DNA from: Spirochaetales bacterium
GTDB lineage: Bacteria > Spirochaetota > Spirochaetia > DSM-2461
Reading direction: 5' to 3'
Length of the DNA stretch: 64,000 bases
NCBI GenBank assembly: GCA_022360655.1
Contig: JAKSCK010000050.1
Location: 1-64,000 of the forward strand
This document shows positions 9,144 through 18,655 of the stretch, piece by piece. Below the pieces are notes generated by a model, which saw nothing but the letters and a program-made list of their open reading frames with translations, did no database searches and was not told where the DNA came from. The translations under genes were made by a program, and so were the position numbers. Numbering within the stretch: position 1 is the stretch's first letter; every line of letters begins with the position of its first letter.

Positions 9144-9702
9144 AAAGCCCCCTCTCTTGGATGTATTGGGCAACGTTCAAAGGAAGATAATCCTCCAAAC
9201 CAGCACCAAGAGCAATCGCGTGACGGATTGCTGTAGACGAATGGGGCCATAGAGGATTTTTAAGGCGATGACAGGGAAAATCCACGGGCACATCCTGCTC
9301 CTCTTCACGACGAGCAAGGAGAATATCCACCTCCGTAAGGAGGTGGTCGACCTGATACCAATTCCGAAATCCTGGAGCCAAATCGTCACCAATCACCAAA
9401 CCTGGCCGACCAGTAACCAGCCCTTCTTTCTTGAGCTGAAGGATGGTGTCAAAGGTATAGGAGAAACCACTTCGTTGGAGCTCTCCATCCCAAACCTGAG
9501 CCCAGGGATGATTCTCTAGAGCCAGTTCAAGCATGGCAACCCGGTCCATGTCCTGCGCCCCTCCAGCGAGAGTCTTATGCGGTGGGCAGGATGCCGGAAT
9601 GAAGAGCACACAATCATAGCCGGCCTCATGCACGGCACGACCCAGGGCCAAATGTCCCAAGTGAACAGGGTTGTAGGATCCACCAAGGATCGCGGTTTTC
9701 AC
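9130..9702 (-). CDS. nadD: nicotinate-nucleotide adenylyltransferase
   Basis: Adenylates nicotinate mononucleotide to deamido-NAD, the step after NadC. The 190 residues start MKTAILGGSYNPVHLGHL, the nucleotidyltransferase (T/H)xGH motif, with GSYNP in place of the usual GSFDP. ASCPPHK matches the substrate-binding segment. The C-terminal SSTAIR matches the ISSTxIR signature. It overlaps obg by 4 nt (ATGA) and the LCP gene by 14 nt. Confidence 0.95.
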   Translation of the reverse strand: MKTAILGGSYNPVHLGHLALGRAVHEAGYDCVLFIPASCPPHKTLAGGAQDMDRVAMLELALENHPWAQVWDGELQRSGFSYTFDTILQLKKEGLVTGRPGLVIGDDLAPGFRNWYQVDHLLTEVDILLARREEEQDVPVDFPCHRLKNPLWPHSSTAIRHAIALGAGLEDYLPLNVAQYIQERGLYGRG

Positions 9703-10694
9703 CGTTGAGCCGCCCCCTGTTCAACAAGGGTATTCACCAATTCATCCAGACCCTCCCGCAAATAAACGGAAATGCCAAGAACAGGTTCATTTGGGAACGC
9801 AGCTTTGAGGGCATCAAACTGAGACCCATCTTCATCCAGATCAGTCTTCGTTCCAATGATGATGCGTTTTTTATCTTTAAGAGCTGGATCAAATCGCAAC
9901 AATTCCGACTCTAAAAGATGCACCGCATGGACCGGATCTTCCTCACCCAAATCGGTAAGATAGGCCAAATGGGACGCCCGTCCAACATGACGGAGAAACC
10001 GATGACCAAGACCAGCTCCTTCGGCGGCACCCTCAATCAGTCCAGGGATGTCGGCGATCACAACTTCTGCATCACCGCGGCGCAGAACGCCAAGATGAGG
10101 AATTTTCGTGGTAAAAGGATAGGCACCCACTTTGGATCGTGCCGCTGTGAGCGCATTCACAAGACTGGATTTTCCAGCACTTGGAAGGCCCACCAATCCA
10201 ATATCAGCAATAAGCGAAAGCTCAAGGGAGATTTCCAGAGCTTGGCCTGGCTTCCCTTCCTGAGCATGAGTGGGTGCTTGATTTCGGGAAGATCGGAAAT
10301 GCCAGTTCCCTAATCCACCTTTTCCCCCCTGAAGGCAGGTCCATTCTTCCCCTTCACGATTCTGTTGAAAATCATGAAGAACTTCGCCTGTTTCCACATT
10401 GCGAATAATGGTACCAGGGGGAACGGGAATGATGATGTCTTCACCATTTTTCCCGTGCATACGACGCCCTTTACCGTTTTCACCACGGCGGGCTTTATGA
10501 AGGGCTTTCACTCGCAAATGGGCCAAGGTGGCAAGATTGCGTCGAGTGATAAAAATCACATCACCGCCATCACCGCCATCACCACCATCGGGGCCACCAC
10601 GAGGAACATATTTTTCTCTACGAAAAGAGGCACTGCCAGATCCGCCGTCGCCGGATCGGACCTCAAATCGGGTCTCGTCGACGAAGGCGGACAT
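9699..10694 (-). CDS. obg: GTPase Obg/CgtA
   Basis: Ribosome-associated GTPase needed for 50S assembly and stress control. Residues 1-158 form the glycine-rich Obg fold, with repeated GGxGG patterns such as GGPDGGDGGDGGDV and GKGGLGNWHF. The G domain follows with Walker A GLPSAGKSS, switch DIPGLIEGA and base-recognition GTKTDLD. At 331 residues it lacks the long C-terminal extension of the E. coli and Bacillus proteins. It sits downstream of rpmA in the classic rplU-prp-rpmA-obg order. Confidence 0.97.
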   Translation of the reverse strand: MSAFVDETRFEVRSGDGGSGSASFRREKYVPRGGPDGGDGGDGGDVIFITRRNLATLAHLRVKALHKARRGENGKGRRMHGKNGEDIIIPVPPGTIIRNVETGEVLHDFQQNREGEEWTCLQGGKGGLGNWHFRSSRNQAPTHAQEGKPGQALEISLELSLIADIGLVGLPSAGKSSLVNALTAARSKVGAYPFTTKIPHLGVLRRGDAEVVIADIPGLIEGAAEGAGLGHRFLRHVGRASHLAYLTDLGEEDPVHAVHLLESELLRFDPALKDKKRIIIGTKTDLDEDGSQFDALKAAFPNEPVLGISVYLREGLDELVNTLVEQGAAQR

Positions 10695-10700
10695 ATAATG

Positions 10701-10955
10701 TCAGCTCTCGGTGACGATGGAAACCCGTTTTTTTCCCTTCTTGAAGTGGAAAAGAACGTGTCCAGCAGCCTTAGCAAAAAGGGTATCATCCTTTCCGCGT
10801 CCAACATTGTCTCCAGGGTGGATTTTCGTACCGCGCTGACGCACCAGGATCTCACCGGCTTTCACCAGCTGACCGCCAAAGCGCTTCACACCCAGTCGCT
10901 GGGCATTAGAATCGCGACCGTTCTTTGACGAACCGCCGCCTTTTTTATGAGCCAT
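10701..10955 (-). CDS. rpmA: 50S ribosomal protein L27
   Basis: The 84-residue protein begins [19 protein letters not shown], the canonical L27 N-terminus that reaches the peptidyl-transferase centre, followed by [17 protein letters not shown] lies 6 nt before ATG 10955. There is no cleavable extension before the mature start, which is notable because the neighbouring gene encodes the protease that removes that extension in Firmicutes. It overlaps prp by 11 nt. Confidence 0.97.
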   Translation of the reverse strand: MAHKKGGGSSKNGRDSNAQRLGVKRFGGQLVKAGEILVRQRGTKIHPGDNVGRGKDDTLFAKAAGHVLFHFKKGKKRVSIVTES

Positions 10956-11340
10956 GGTATTTCTCCTCTATGCTCACCGATATGGAGCCCGGATATTCGG
11001 ATTCAACATCGGCCAGGGCTTGCAACAGGGTCTCACTGACCCCGCGCCACCACTCAATCGCGTCTTCGGGACGCCGCAAAATCTCCAAAGAGAGGTTCCC
11101 AGGAGAGGGCGTGTTTCCGTCGACTGTCCATCCCGTACCAGATGCCGCCATTCGGGCAACGGTCCGGGCCATCAGGGTCACTGCAGCACAGGCGGAACGA
11201 TGGGCCAAGGCCTCTTCGTTTAAGCCCTGGTGACGTCGCCAAAACCCCTTTATCCGGGGAATCTTGGGAGTCGCATGTCCGGAGAAGTCCATACGCTCAA
11301 TGGCGCCGTCTTCATCCAAAACCAGGGCGATTTCCACCAT
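10945..11340 (-). CDS. prp: Prp/YsxB-like cysteine protease (DUF464)
   Basis: Prp cleaves the N-terminal extension of L27 in Firmicutes. This 131-residue homologue keeps the likely catalytic pair: His in DFSGHA (about residue 22) and Cys in SACAAVT (about residue 51). In the Staphylococcus protein His and Cys are about 12 residues apart. Here they are 29 apart, so ~17 residues are inserted between them, rich in Arg, Lys and Trp. The identity rests on position between rplU and rpmA plus these two motifs. Protease activity on L27 is doubtful because L27 here has no extension. Confidence 0.8.
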   Translation of the reverse strand: MVEIALVLDEDGAIERMDFSGHATPKIPRIKGFWRRHQGLNEEALAHRSACAAVTLMARTVARMAASGTGWTVDGNTPSPGNLSLEILRRPEDAIEWWRGVSETLLQALADVESEYPGSISVSIEEKYHGS

Positions 11341-11348
11341 AAACAGTC

Positions 11349-11660
11349 CTAGCCGGTGATTTCGTTCACCTTGATCAGGGTGTACTGCTGCCGATGTCCC
11401 TGGGTCCGATGGTAACCTTTGCGTCGTTTGAACTTCAGGACATTCACCTTTGTTCCTTTGACACTTTCGCCCACAGTCGCCTTGATTTTAGCGCCGTCGA
11501 CGTAGGGGGTACCGATTTTGGGGGAATCTTCCCCGGAGAGCATCAGCACTTTGTCGAATTCCACCGTGCTACCGGCTTCTTCGCCAAGAAGGTCAACCTT
11601 AATGAGGCTGCCCTTCTCTACTTTGTACTGCTTGCCCTTGATCTCAACCAGAGCGTACAT
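11349..11660 (-). CDS. rplU: 50S ribosomal protein L21
   Basis: Starting at ATG 11660 (GAGGA upstream), 103 residues beginning MYALVEIKGKQYKVEKG, the L21 signature, and ending with KRRKGYHRTQGHRQQYT, the conserved basic C-terminal motif. The longer frame to 11696 is upstream leader. It heads the rplU-prp-rpmA-obg-nadD-LCP-rsfS run. Confidence 0.96.
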   Translation of the reverse strand: MYALVEIKGKQYKVEKGSLIKVDLLGEEAGSTVEFDKVLMLSGEDSPKIGTPYVDGAKIKATVGESVKGTKVNVLKFKRRKGYHRTQGHRQQYTLIKVNEITG

Positions 11661-11681
11661 CGTAATTCGGTCCTCTGTAGT

Positions 11682-11710
11682 AAAATATGGCTTCATCCCC
11701 TTGCTAGCAA
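11682..11710 (-). promoter_or_regulatory. promoter of the rplU operon
   Basis: Minus strand TTGCTA (-35, part of the 10-bp palindrome TTGCTAGCAA at 11701-11710), a 17-bp spacer and TATTTT (-10). It sits about 20 nt before the rplU ATG. Confidence 0.6.
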
Positions 11711-11771
11711 GGAGAGGAACGCACCGGCCATGTATAGCACCCGAGGGGGCTATGGGTCAAGCTCCCTTGTC

Positions 11772-13499
11772 CTACATCGCCTCAACGTAGGGGATGTTCA
11801 ACAAGGAAAAACCGCTTTTCAATGTGCTCAGAACGGCATGAGCAAGAGCCATTCGACTGGCTGCCAAATTGACATCATCCGCAACAGCAATGGGCACATC
11901 GTGATAGTAACGACTAAAGTCCTTGGCAATCTCATAAAGGCCTGTGGCCAAGATTGACGGATCCAATTTCTCGGCAGCACGCGCCACCAAATCTGGGAAT
12001 TCAGAAAGTCGCCGTCCCAAATCCCATTCATCATCCCGAACCAAGAGCGCCGCGTTGGCCACTCCATCCATTTGGGCTGCTTTAGCCGTAAGCCCGGTGA
12101 TGCGGGCCACCATGTACTGAAGATAGGGTCCTGTGTTTCCCGTAAAGGACAGGGATTCTTGGGGATTAAAAATCATGTCCTTGCTGGGTGAGACCTGAAG
12201 AAGGAAGTAATGAAGTGCCGCCACAGCAATTTTTTCGGCTGTCATCTTGGCATCGGTGATCACCTCATCGCGCCCCTTTTCCTTCATTTCTGCTAAGGAA
12301 AGAGCTGCTAATTCATCAATCAGGTCATCCGCATCAACAACGGTTCCCTCACGGGATTTCATCTTGCCTTCAGGCAGGTTCACCATTCCATAAGAGAGAT
12401 GGCGCAACCGTTCTGCCCATTGAAAGCCAAGTTTCTTGAGTGCATGAAACAGAACCTTGAAGTGATATTCCTGCTCGCTCCCCACCACATAAATCAGTTG
12501 ATCAAAGGGCCATTCATCGTGGCGGCTGATGGCTGTTCCAAGATCTTGTGTCATGTAGACGGATGTTCCATCAGAGCGCAACAGCACCTTGGTGTCTAAA
12601 CCGATATCGCTCATGTCCATGCGCACAGAGCCATCTTCATGGGTGTAGAACACCCCTTTTTCTAGGCCTTCTAAAACCTTGTCTTTACCAAGAAGATAGG
12701 TTTCGCTTTCTCGGTATATGCGGTCAAAACTCACCCCAGTTCGTTCATAGGTGGTTTGAATGCCTGAAAGGGCCCAACCATTCATCATCTTCCACAAGGC
12801 TCGAACATCTTCATCTCCATTCTCCCAGTCTTGGAGCATGGTTTGAGCCATCGATTCGGCATTTTTGTCTTCTTTGGCCCATTGGGCAAATTTGACGTAC
12901 AGATCGCCGACATAGCGGTCACTTTTCACACCCAGAGATTCTGGTGTTTCCCCTTCACCAAATTTTTGATAGGCCAACATGGATTTGCAGATGTGCACAC
13001 CCCGGTCATTCACCAAATTCACTTTCTGCACCTCGGCCCCCCGAGCTGCAAGAATTCTGGCACAACTTTCTCCTAGGATATCATTCCGCAAATGTCCAAG
13101 ATGAAGAGGTTTATTTGTGTTGGGGCTGGAGAACTCCACCATCACTTTTCTCCCAGCCAACTCATCACCACAGCCCCATTGATCGCCAGCCTTCTCAATG
13201 GCCTTGAGCACAACATCCAATGCCGCGGCTCGATCAATGCGAACATTCACATACGGACCTGCGGCATTAGCCTCATCGCCAAGAATCGCAGCCACTTGAG
13301 TTGCAATCTGCGGTGGCCCCATGCGCAAATCTTTTGCATAAGGAAAGAGAGGAAAGGACAAGTCGCCCATATCGCTCTTAGGAGGTTTTCCCACGCTCAT
13401 ACGGGAAGCAAAACCCGATGCATCCACACCCTTCTCGGCGGCAATCGATTTGAGGGCACCGAGCACGCGGTCACTCCACTGTTCCTTGAAATCATTCAT
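11772..13499 (-). CDS. argS: arginyl-tRNA synthetase
   Basis: Class I synthetase charging tRNA-Arg. ATG 13499 with AGGAGAG upstream gives 575 residues. It has the N-terminal additional domain, the SSPNTNKPLHLGHLRND segment (HIGH variant HLGH), the KMSK-equivalent KMKSREGT, and a C-terminal DALR anticodon-binding domain with the TGPYLQYMVAR boundary. The frame extends to 13565 but only the internal start has a ribosome site. No strong terminator was found between it and rplU. Confidence 0.97.
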   Translation of the reverse strand: MNDFKEQWSDRVLGALKSIAAEKGVDASGFASRMSVGKPPKSDMGDLSFPLFPYAKDLRMGPPQIATQVAAILGDEANAAGPYVNVRIDRAAALDVVLKAIEKAGDQWGCGDELAGRKVMVEFSSPNTNKPLHLGHLRNDILGESCARILAARGAEVQKVNLVNDRGVHICKSMLAYQKFGEGETPESLGVKSDRYVGDLYVKFAQWAKEDKNAESMAQTMLQDWENGDEDVRALWKMMNGWALSGIQTTYERTGVSFDRIYRESETYLLGKDKVLEGLEKGVFYTHEDGSVRMDMSDIGLDTKVLLRSDGTSVYMTQDLGTAISRHDEWPFDQLIYVVGSEQEYHFKVLFHALKKLGFQWAERLRHLSYGMVNLPEGKMKSREGTVVDADDLIDELAALSLAEMKEKGRDEVITDAKMTAEKIAVAALHYFLLQVSPSKDMIFNPQESLSFTGNTGPYLQYMVARITGLTAKAAQMDGVANAALLVRDDEWDLGRRLSEFPDLVARAAEKLDPSILATGLYEIAKDFSRYYHDVPIAVADDVNLAASRMALAHAVLSTLKSGFSLLNIPYVEAM

Positions 13500-13589
13500 A
13501 CAAATCTCTCCTGCGGGGACCAGAAGCCGAGGGATGAGGCGTGGGTCCTGGATCAATGGGATCATTCGACCATAGAAGGGAGGAAGGGG

Positions 13590-15296
13590 TCAAGGAAGGG
13601 CGCGTTTATCCTCTAAATCCATGATGTCTGCAATGATTCCAGCACTTCGATCCACCACATTTCGCGCATCCTGTAAACTGATTCGAAAAGCATCATGCCC
13701 TTTCCCACCAATCTCGCTCATGTTGGAAAGGGTGTCATAAGCTCCCCCTTGGCCATCCAGGATTCCCCGCAAAAGGCGAGACATCGCTTTGAGATCCTCA
13801 ATAATGGGAACAATCATATTCTGTGCTTCTCTATCCATTCGGGCCACCAAATCCCGAATGGCCAATCCCTTGGATTCCCCAGAAGATGCTGTGCGCTGCA
13901 GTTCAGTCATACGAGCTCCAAATTCTCCATCAGGACGCAGACGAACCTCAAAGGCCCGCACCTTATCTGGACATTTCATGAAGCGCCCAAAAACCCGATC
14001 GTACTCCTGCCGGTTGTCCTTCTTGTAGAATTTTCCATCAATCATCACAAGGTTGAGTGCGTGGTACAAGCGTCCTGGAAAGACATCCAAGAAGAGAACT
14101 CGAACAGCGGCAAAGCTTAGGGCATGACGAGGAAAAAGTTCACCAGGAAAATCCTCATGACGATAATTGGGAACCGAAAGAACCCGCTCCTTTCCCCAAA
14201 GGACAATGAGCGAACGTTCCATTTCTTCCATCTTTTTCCGATCCGACCACAGACGATAACGCCGGGCCAGACGTTCTTCCCAGAATTTTTGATAGATTCG
14301 AAACCAATCTCCTCCCCCACTCTGAGGAGAGGGCAGATACTGAATGTCCTCAGATAAAGCTTTGAGCAATGGCCCCCAAGGAATTCGGGCGTTCAACGTT
14401 CTCACCACACCCAAGGCTGTGGATGCCCTCTCCATTCTATCCTTGATTTCAGCCTCAAGATGCTGATTGTCTGGGGGAATGCTGTCCTGAATATCGTAGA
14501 GAAACAAACCTTCCAGAAAGGTGGCAGAAGGGGGGTGACGAAAACCACGCAGAAGATTTCCCAAGTCCATTAAAGGATCACGAACCATGCGCAATGAGGC
14601 GGCCCCAGCTCCATCTTTACCAGGAGGAAAGGCATCCAAAATTTTCTTAAAAGGAAAACGAGCCAAGGCACCCATTTGACTGAGAACCTCAGTATGTCCG
14701 CTCATCATACGACGCCGGTCCTCCGGAATCCCATTGAGCGCCTGCTCCATCAACTCATCCATTTCTCGGCGAATCTCCAAGGGCACCGCACTGGGCTTTG
14801 CTTGAGAAAGCACTTCTGGATCAATGCCCTCATCCAGCTGCCGATGAACCTCTTCTAACTCCAGTTCTCCAAGAAGCGCATAGAACATTGCCTTATCACC
14901 CTCAAGAACGCGAAGGAGAGGTTTTTGAAAAATGGCCATAGCGACCTGAAGACGATTCACCTGTTGATGAAGCTCACCACTCACCAAACGGCGACGAAAA
15001 TCCACCATACCCGAAGTTGATCGCTCCACAGAACGTTGCAAGCGCTGCACCAGAAATGCCCCAGTGACCACTTGTCGCCCCCGTCCTGTAAAGAAACCAA
15101 TGAGAAGGATTCTCAACCGGGCAAAGAGCGAGAGCTCATGAAATTCACGCTCCAAGAGAACGGGCTCTTGGGATTCCGCATCATCAAGACGCAGGGGCTC
15201 CATCTGAGCCTCCTGCTCCCCTTCAATCCGACGCAACATGGCTCGTCGTTCTGCATCGGAGAGTTCTTTGGTTAAGCGGTCAAATACCGACTCCAT
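13590..15296 (-). CDS. large conserved-looking protein of unknown function (possibly spirochaete DUF5312 type)
   Basis: The 568-residue protein is mostly helical and charged, with Met- and Arg-rich helices, one weakly hydrophobic stretch around residues 55-70 (LSLFARLRILLIGFF) and no signal peptide. I recognise no catalytic motif. It resembles in size and composition the ~550-residue hypothetical that I recall from the matching place in Borrelia and Treponema (DUF5312), but this is memory, not a search. ATG 15296 has no Shine-Dalgarno; TATTCT ends 6 nt before it. Being beside argS says little about its role. Confidence 0.75.
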   Translation of the reverse strand: MESVFDRLTKELSDAERRAMLRRIEGEQEAQMEPLRLDDAESQEPVLLEREFHELSLFARLRILLIGFFTGRGRQVVTGAFLVQRLQRSVERSTSGMVDFRRRLVSGELHQQVNRLQVAMAIFQKPLLRVLEGDKAMFYALLGELELEEVHRQLDEGIDPEVLSQAKPSAVPLEIRREMDELMEQALNGIPEDRRRMMSGHTEVLSQMGALARFPFKKILDAFPPGKDGAGAASLRMVRDPLMDLGNLLRGFRHPPSATFLEGLFLYDIQDSIPPDNQHLEAEIKDRMERASTALGVVRTLNARIPWGPLLKALSEDIQYLPSPQSGGGDWFRIYQKFWEERLARRYRLWSDRKKMEEMERSLIVLWGKERVLSVPNYRHEDFPGELFPRHALSFAAVRVLFLDVFPGRLYHALNLVMIDGKFYKKDNRQEYDRVFGRFMKCPDKVRAFEVRLRPDGEFGARMTELQRTASSGESKGLAIRDLVARMDREAQNMIVPIIEDLKAMSRLLRGILDGQGGAYDTLSNMSEIGGKGHDAFRISLQDARNVVDRSAGIIADIMDLEDKRALP

Positions 15297-15302
15297 GCCC
15301 TA

Positions 15303-15331
15303 AGAATAGCGATTTTCCTTCATTGCGTCGA
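15303..15331 (-). promoter_or_regulatory. promoter of the 568-residue protein (leaderless type)
   Basis: Minus strand TCGACG, 17-bp spacer, TATTCT at 15303-15308. The predicted start site coincides with ATG 15296. Confidence 0.55.
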
Positions 15332-15367
15332 AGGAAGAATGCTCAGAGGAGAGGAAAGAATCAAAAT

Positions 15368-15402
15368 GACCATGAAAGCGGGGGTGCCCCGCTTTCATGG
15401 TC
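15368..15402 (-). terminator. terminator hairpin after carB
   Basis: A perfect 16-bp inverted repeat (arms 15368-15383 and 15387-15402, loop GTG) 20 nt beyond the carB stop. A moderately T-rich stretch (ATTTTGATTCTTT) follows on the minus strand. Confidence 0.75.
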
Positions 15403-15421
15403 GATCTAAAAAGCTTGCAAA

Positions 15422-18400
15422 CTACGATCGCAAATCAAACCCTGCAGTTCTTGGAAGAGCTTGGGCTCCCGATTCCCCCGTTCGAAGATATCGAATCCCC
15501 TTTGTGGCAGCTACAGCAGCACTCGTGGTGGTGGTGTAGGGGATTTTCCCAGAAACTGCCTCGGTTCGAATATCTTCTTCCCCCATCTGAGCATAACGCC
15601 CACTCGGAGTATTGATGAGCAATTGGATTCGGCCAGAGCGCATGTGATCCACCACATGAGGATGCCCCTCATGCACCTTGAGAACCACTTCCGCAAAAAT
15701 ACCCTTTTCAAAAAGGAACTGGGCGGTTCCTCTGGTGGCACAGACCTCAAAGCCCAAATCCGCCAATTCTTTCACAACAGGATAAATGGTTTCCCGGTCC
15801 CGACGGTTCACAGAGACAAAGACTCGCCCCTGGGCTGGCAGGGGGGCATTGGCTGCGGCTTGTGCCTTCGCAAAGGCTTCCCCAAAGCTGGCACCAATGC
15901 CCATCACCTCTCCAGTGGAACGCATCTCCGGTCCCAGCACAGGATCCAATCCAGCAAAGCGATCAAAGGAAAAAACGGCCTCTTTTACAGCCCATCCTGT
16001 AAGACAGGAGCCTTCCCCAAAACCAGATTCATCCACTAAGCCTTGCGTTTTCAGATCCGTTCCTTCCCATACGGCAACGGCAGCAGAAATTAAATCCACA
16101 CCAGAAGCCTTGCTCAAAAACGGCACCGTTCGTGAAGCCCGAGGATTCACTTCAATGATGTACAATTTCTCATTCTTCACCGCAAACTGGACATTGAGGA
16201 ATCCGGAAACCTGGAACTCCTTTACCATAGCCTTGGCGGCCTCCCGCATGGACTGCAGAATTTCTGGAGTGGATTTGTAGGGAGGGAATACGGCGGCAGA
16301 GTCGCCAGAATGGATTCCTGCGGCCTCAATATGCTGAAGTATTCCTCCCACATAGAGGTTCTTTCCATCGGCAATGCCATCCAAATCATATTCGTAGGCA
16401 TCTTCTAAGAACTCATCCACCAACACAGGGCTTTCCGGTGTTGCTGGTATGCCCTGTGCTAAGAACTCTTCTAGTTCCTCCTCTCCATAGGCAATGGTCA
16501 TGCTTCTCCCACCAAGAACAAAAGATGGACGGAGGAGCACTGGAAATCCAATTTCCCGGGCCATTTTCACCACATCCTGACGGCTGGTGGCACTGAGATT
16601 CCGGGGCTGACAAAGCCCCATCCGCTCTACGGCTTCTGCAAACAATCGCCGGTCCTCTGTCCGTCGAATCTGTTCCACAGGGGTTCCAATGATTTGAGCA
16701 CCGGCCTCCTCTAAGGCTTCTGCCATAGAAAGAGGTGTTTGACCACCAAGCTGAACGGCCACGCGCTGAGAACCCTCTTTCTTCAGTACATCTTTGACAT
16801 GTTCTGCTGTGAGGGGTTCCATATAGAGACGGGTGGAGGTGTTGTAATCCGTAGAAACTGTTTCTGGATTGCTGTTCACCATGATGGTTTCTCGACCTGC
16901 TTTTTGCCAGGCCAAGGATGCCAGGGTGCAGCCTGTATCAAACTCCAAGCCCTGCCCAATGCGGTTTGGCCCTGAGGCCACAATCACCACAGCATCTTTC
17001 CCCAAACCGTCCTGCTCATCATCTTCTCCCCAGGTGGAGTAGAAATAGGGCGTGGTGGCTTCCAACTCACCGGCACAGGTGTCCACAATGCGATACCCAG
17101 GAGCTAAACCCTTTTCTTGACGAAGCCTAGCCACGGCATCCACACCAGCTCCACTCAGGGCCGCAATTCGCTGATCGGATAAACCAAAACGCTTGGCCTC
17201 AATGTACAGAGTGGCATTCAAGGTTCCACCTGAGGCCGATAAGCGATGCTCGAGTTCTGCAAGAAGAGCGAGTTGGTGAAGAAACCAGGGATGAAAGCCA
17301 CTTTGACTGGCAAGAGCAGGAACACATCCTCGTCCCTGGCGTTTAATGGCGGTGAAGGCGGCTTGCAGACGACGGGGATGAGCACTGGAGAGTATATGCT
17401 CTTCTTCAGTCTCTCCCACGCGAAGCTCTTCAAGACCATCTAAGCCGATTTCATTGGCTCGAATGGCTTTGTTCAGTGCTTCGATGCAGGTCCTCCCCAG
17501 GGCAAGAGATTCCCCCACCGACTTCATCTGGGTCCCTAAGGCCCCATAGGCTGAGGGGAATTTTTCCGTTTCAAAGCGAGGAACTTTTACCGCACAGTAA
17601 TCCAGAGCGGGCTCAAAGGCCAGTGCGGTTTCACCAGTGATTTCATTGGTGACCTCATCCAAGGTATAGCCTACGGCCAATTTGGCTGATCCCCGAGCAA
17701 TGGGAAATCCTGTGGCCTTGGATGCCAGAGCTGAGGATCGTGAAACCCGAGGGTTCATTTCAATGACCACCATGCGTCCGGTTTCAGGCTGAAGGGCAAA
17801 TTGAACATTCGACCCACCACAGTCCACGCCAACCGCCCGAAGAATATCAATGGCAGCTGTGCGCATTCGTTGATATTCCTGGTCTGAAAGCGTTTGGGCT
17901 GGAGCAATGGTGATGCTGTCTCCCGTATGGGTTCCCATGGGGTCTATGTTCTCAATGGAACACACCACCACCGCATTGTCTGAGGCATCCCGCATCACCT
18001 CAAGCTCAAACTCCTTCCAGCCAATGAGGGACTCTTCCACAAGAGCTTCACCCACGGGGCTTTCTCGCAAGGCCTTTTCCACAAGCCCATCAAATTCTTC
18101 TGCGTTTTGTGCAATGGAGCCACCCATTCCTCCCAAGGTGTAACTGGGACGAATGATCATGGGAAAGCCTGTTTCCTTGGCCATGGCCTGGGCCGCAGCC
18201 AAACTCCGACAGCAAGCAGAGCGTGGGGATTCTAAACCTAAGGATGCCACCACTTCCTTAAATGCAGCCCGGTCCTCTGCTTTTTGAATGGACTCCACCT
18301 TGGCCCCAATCACTTCAACACCATGGCGTTGAAGAATGCCTTTCTCCATCAGTTCCAAGGTCAGATTTAAAGCCGTCTGCCCTCCCATGGTGGAAAGAAG

Positions 18401-18655
18401 CGCATCGGGACGTTCAGCTGCAATCACTGTTTCAACGTACTCAGGAGAAAGGGGTTCCACATAGGTGGCATCCGCCAAACCTGGGGTGGTCATGACTGTA
18501 GCAGGATTGGGGTTCACAAGAACAACCCGATAGCCTTCCTCTTCGAGGGCCCGGACAGCCTGCGTGCCGGAATAATCAAATTCACAGGCTTGTCCAATCA
18601 CAATCGGGCCAGATCCAATGATCATGATGGTGTTCAAATCTTTACGCGCTGGCAT
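15422..18655 (-). CDS. carB: carbamoyl-phosphate synthase large subunit
   Basis: Makes carbamoyl phosphate for pyrimidines and arginine from bicarbonate, ATP and ammonia delivered by CarA. The 1077-residue length is standard. The two homologous synthetase halves are visible through paired motifs: GSGPIVIGQACEFDYSGTQA near the start and ASGPNRIGQGLEFDTG near residue 565, each followed by an ATP-grasp domain (EMNPRVSRSSALASKATG and EVNPRASRTVPFLSKASG). The C-terminal MGS-like allosteric domain (FVSVNRRDRE onward, CATRGTAQFL) is complete. It overlaps carA by 14 nt. Confidence 0.98.
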   Translation of the reverse strand: MPARKDLNTIMIIGSGPIVIGQACEFDYSGTQAVRALEEEGYRVVLVNPNPATVMTTPGLADATYVEPLSPEYVETVIAAERPDALLSTMGGQTALNLTLELMEKGILQRHGVEVIGAKVESIQKAEDRAAFKEVVASLGLESPRSACCRSLAAAQAMAKETGFPMIIRPSYTLGGMGGSIAQNAEEFDGLVEKALRESPVGEALVEESLIGWKEFELEVMRDASDNAVVVCSIENIDPMGTHTGDSITIAPAQTLSDQEYQRMRTAAIDILRAVGVDCGGSNVQFALQPETGRMVVIEMNPRVSRSSALASKATGFPIARGSAKLAVGYTLDEVTNEITGETALAFEPALDYCAVKVPRFETEKFPSAYGALGTQMKSVGESLALGRTCIEALNKAIRANEIGLDGLEELRVGETEEEHILSSAHPRRLQAAFTAIKRQGRGCVPALASQSGFHPWFLHQLALLAELEHRLSASGGTLNATLYIEAKRFGLSDQRIAALSGAGVDAVARLRQEKGLAPGYRIVDTCAGELEATTPYFYSTWGEDDEQDGLGKDAVVIVASGPNRIGQGLEFDTGCTLASLAWQKAGRETIMVNSNPETVSTDYNTSTRLYMEPLTAEHVKDVLKKEGSQRVAVQLGGQTPLSMAEALEEAGAQIIGTPVEQIRRTEDRRLFAEAVERMGLCQPRNLSATSRQDVVKMAREIGFPVLLRPSFVLGGRSMTIAYGEEELEEFLAQGIPATPESPVLVDEFLEDAYEYDLDGIADGKNLYVGGILQHIEAAGIHSGDSAAVFPPYKSTPEILQSMREAAKAMVKEFQVSGFLNVQFAVKNEKLYIIEVNPRASRTVPFLSKASGVDLISAAVAVWEGTDLKTQGLVDESGFGEGSCLTGWAVKEAVFSFDRFAGLDPVLGPEMRSTGEVMGIGASFGEAFAKAQAAANAPLPAQGRVFVSVNRRDRETIYPVVKELADLGFEVCATRGTAQFLFEKGIFAEVVLKVHEGHPHVVDHMRSGRIQLLINTPSGRYAQMGEEDIRTEAVSGKIPYTTTTSAAVAATKGIRYLRTGESGAQALPRTAGFDLRS

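Noticed and set aside
15368-15402. Long perfect palindrome considered as a mobile-element end or repeat family
   Set aside because: Similar perfect hairpins at 38175, 46210 and 61573 have unrelated sequences and each lies after a stop codon, so they are best read as terminators.
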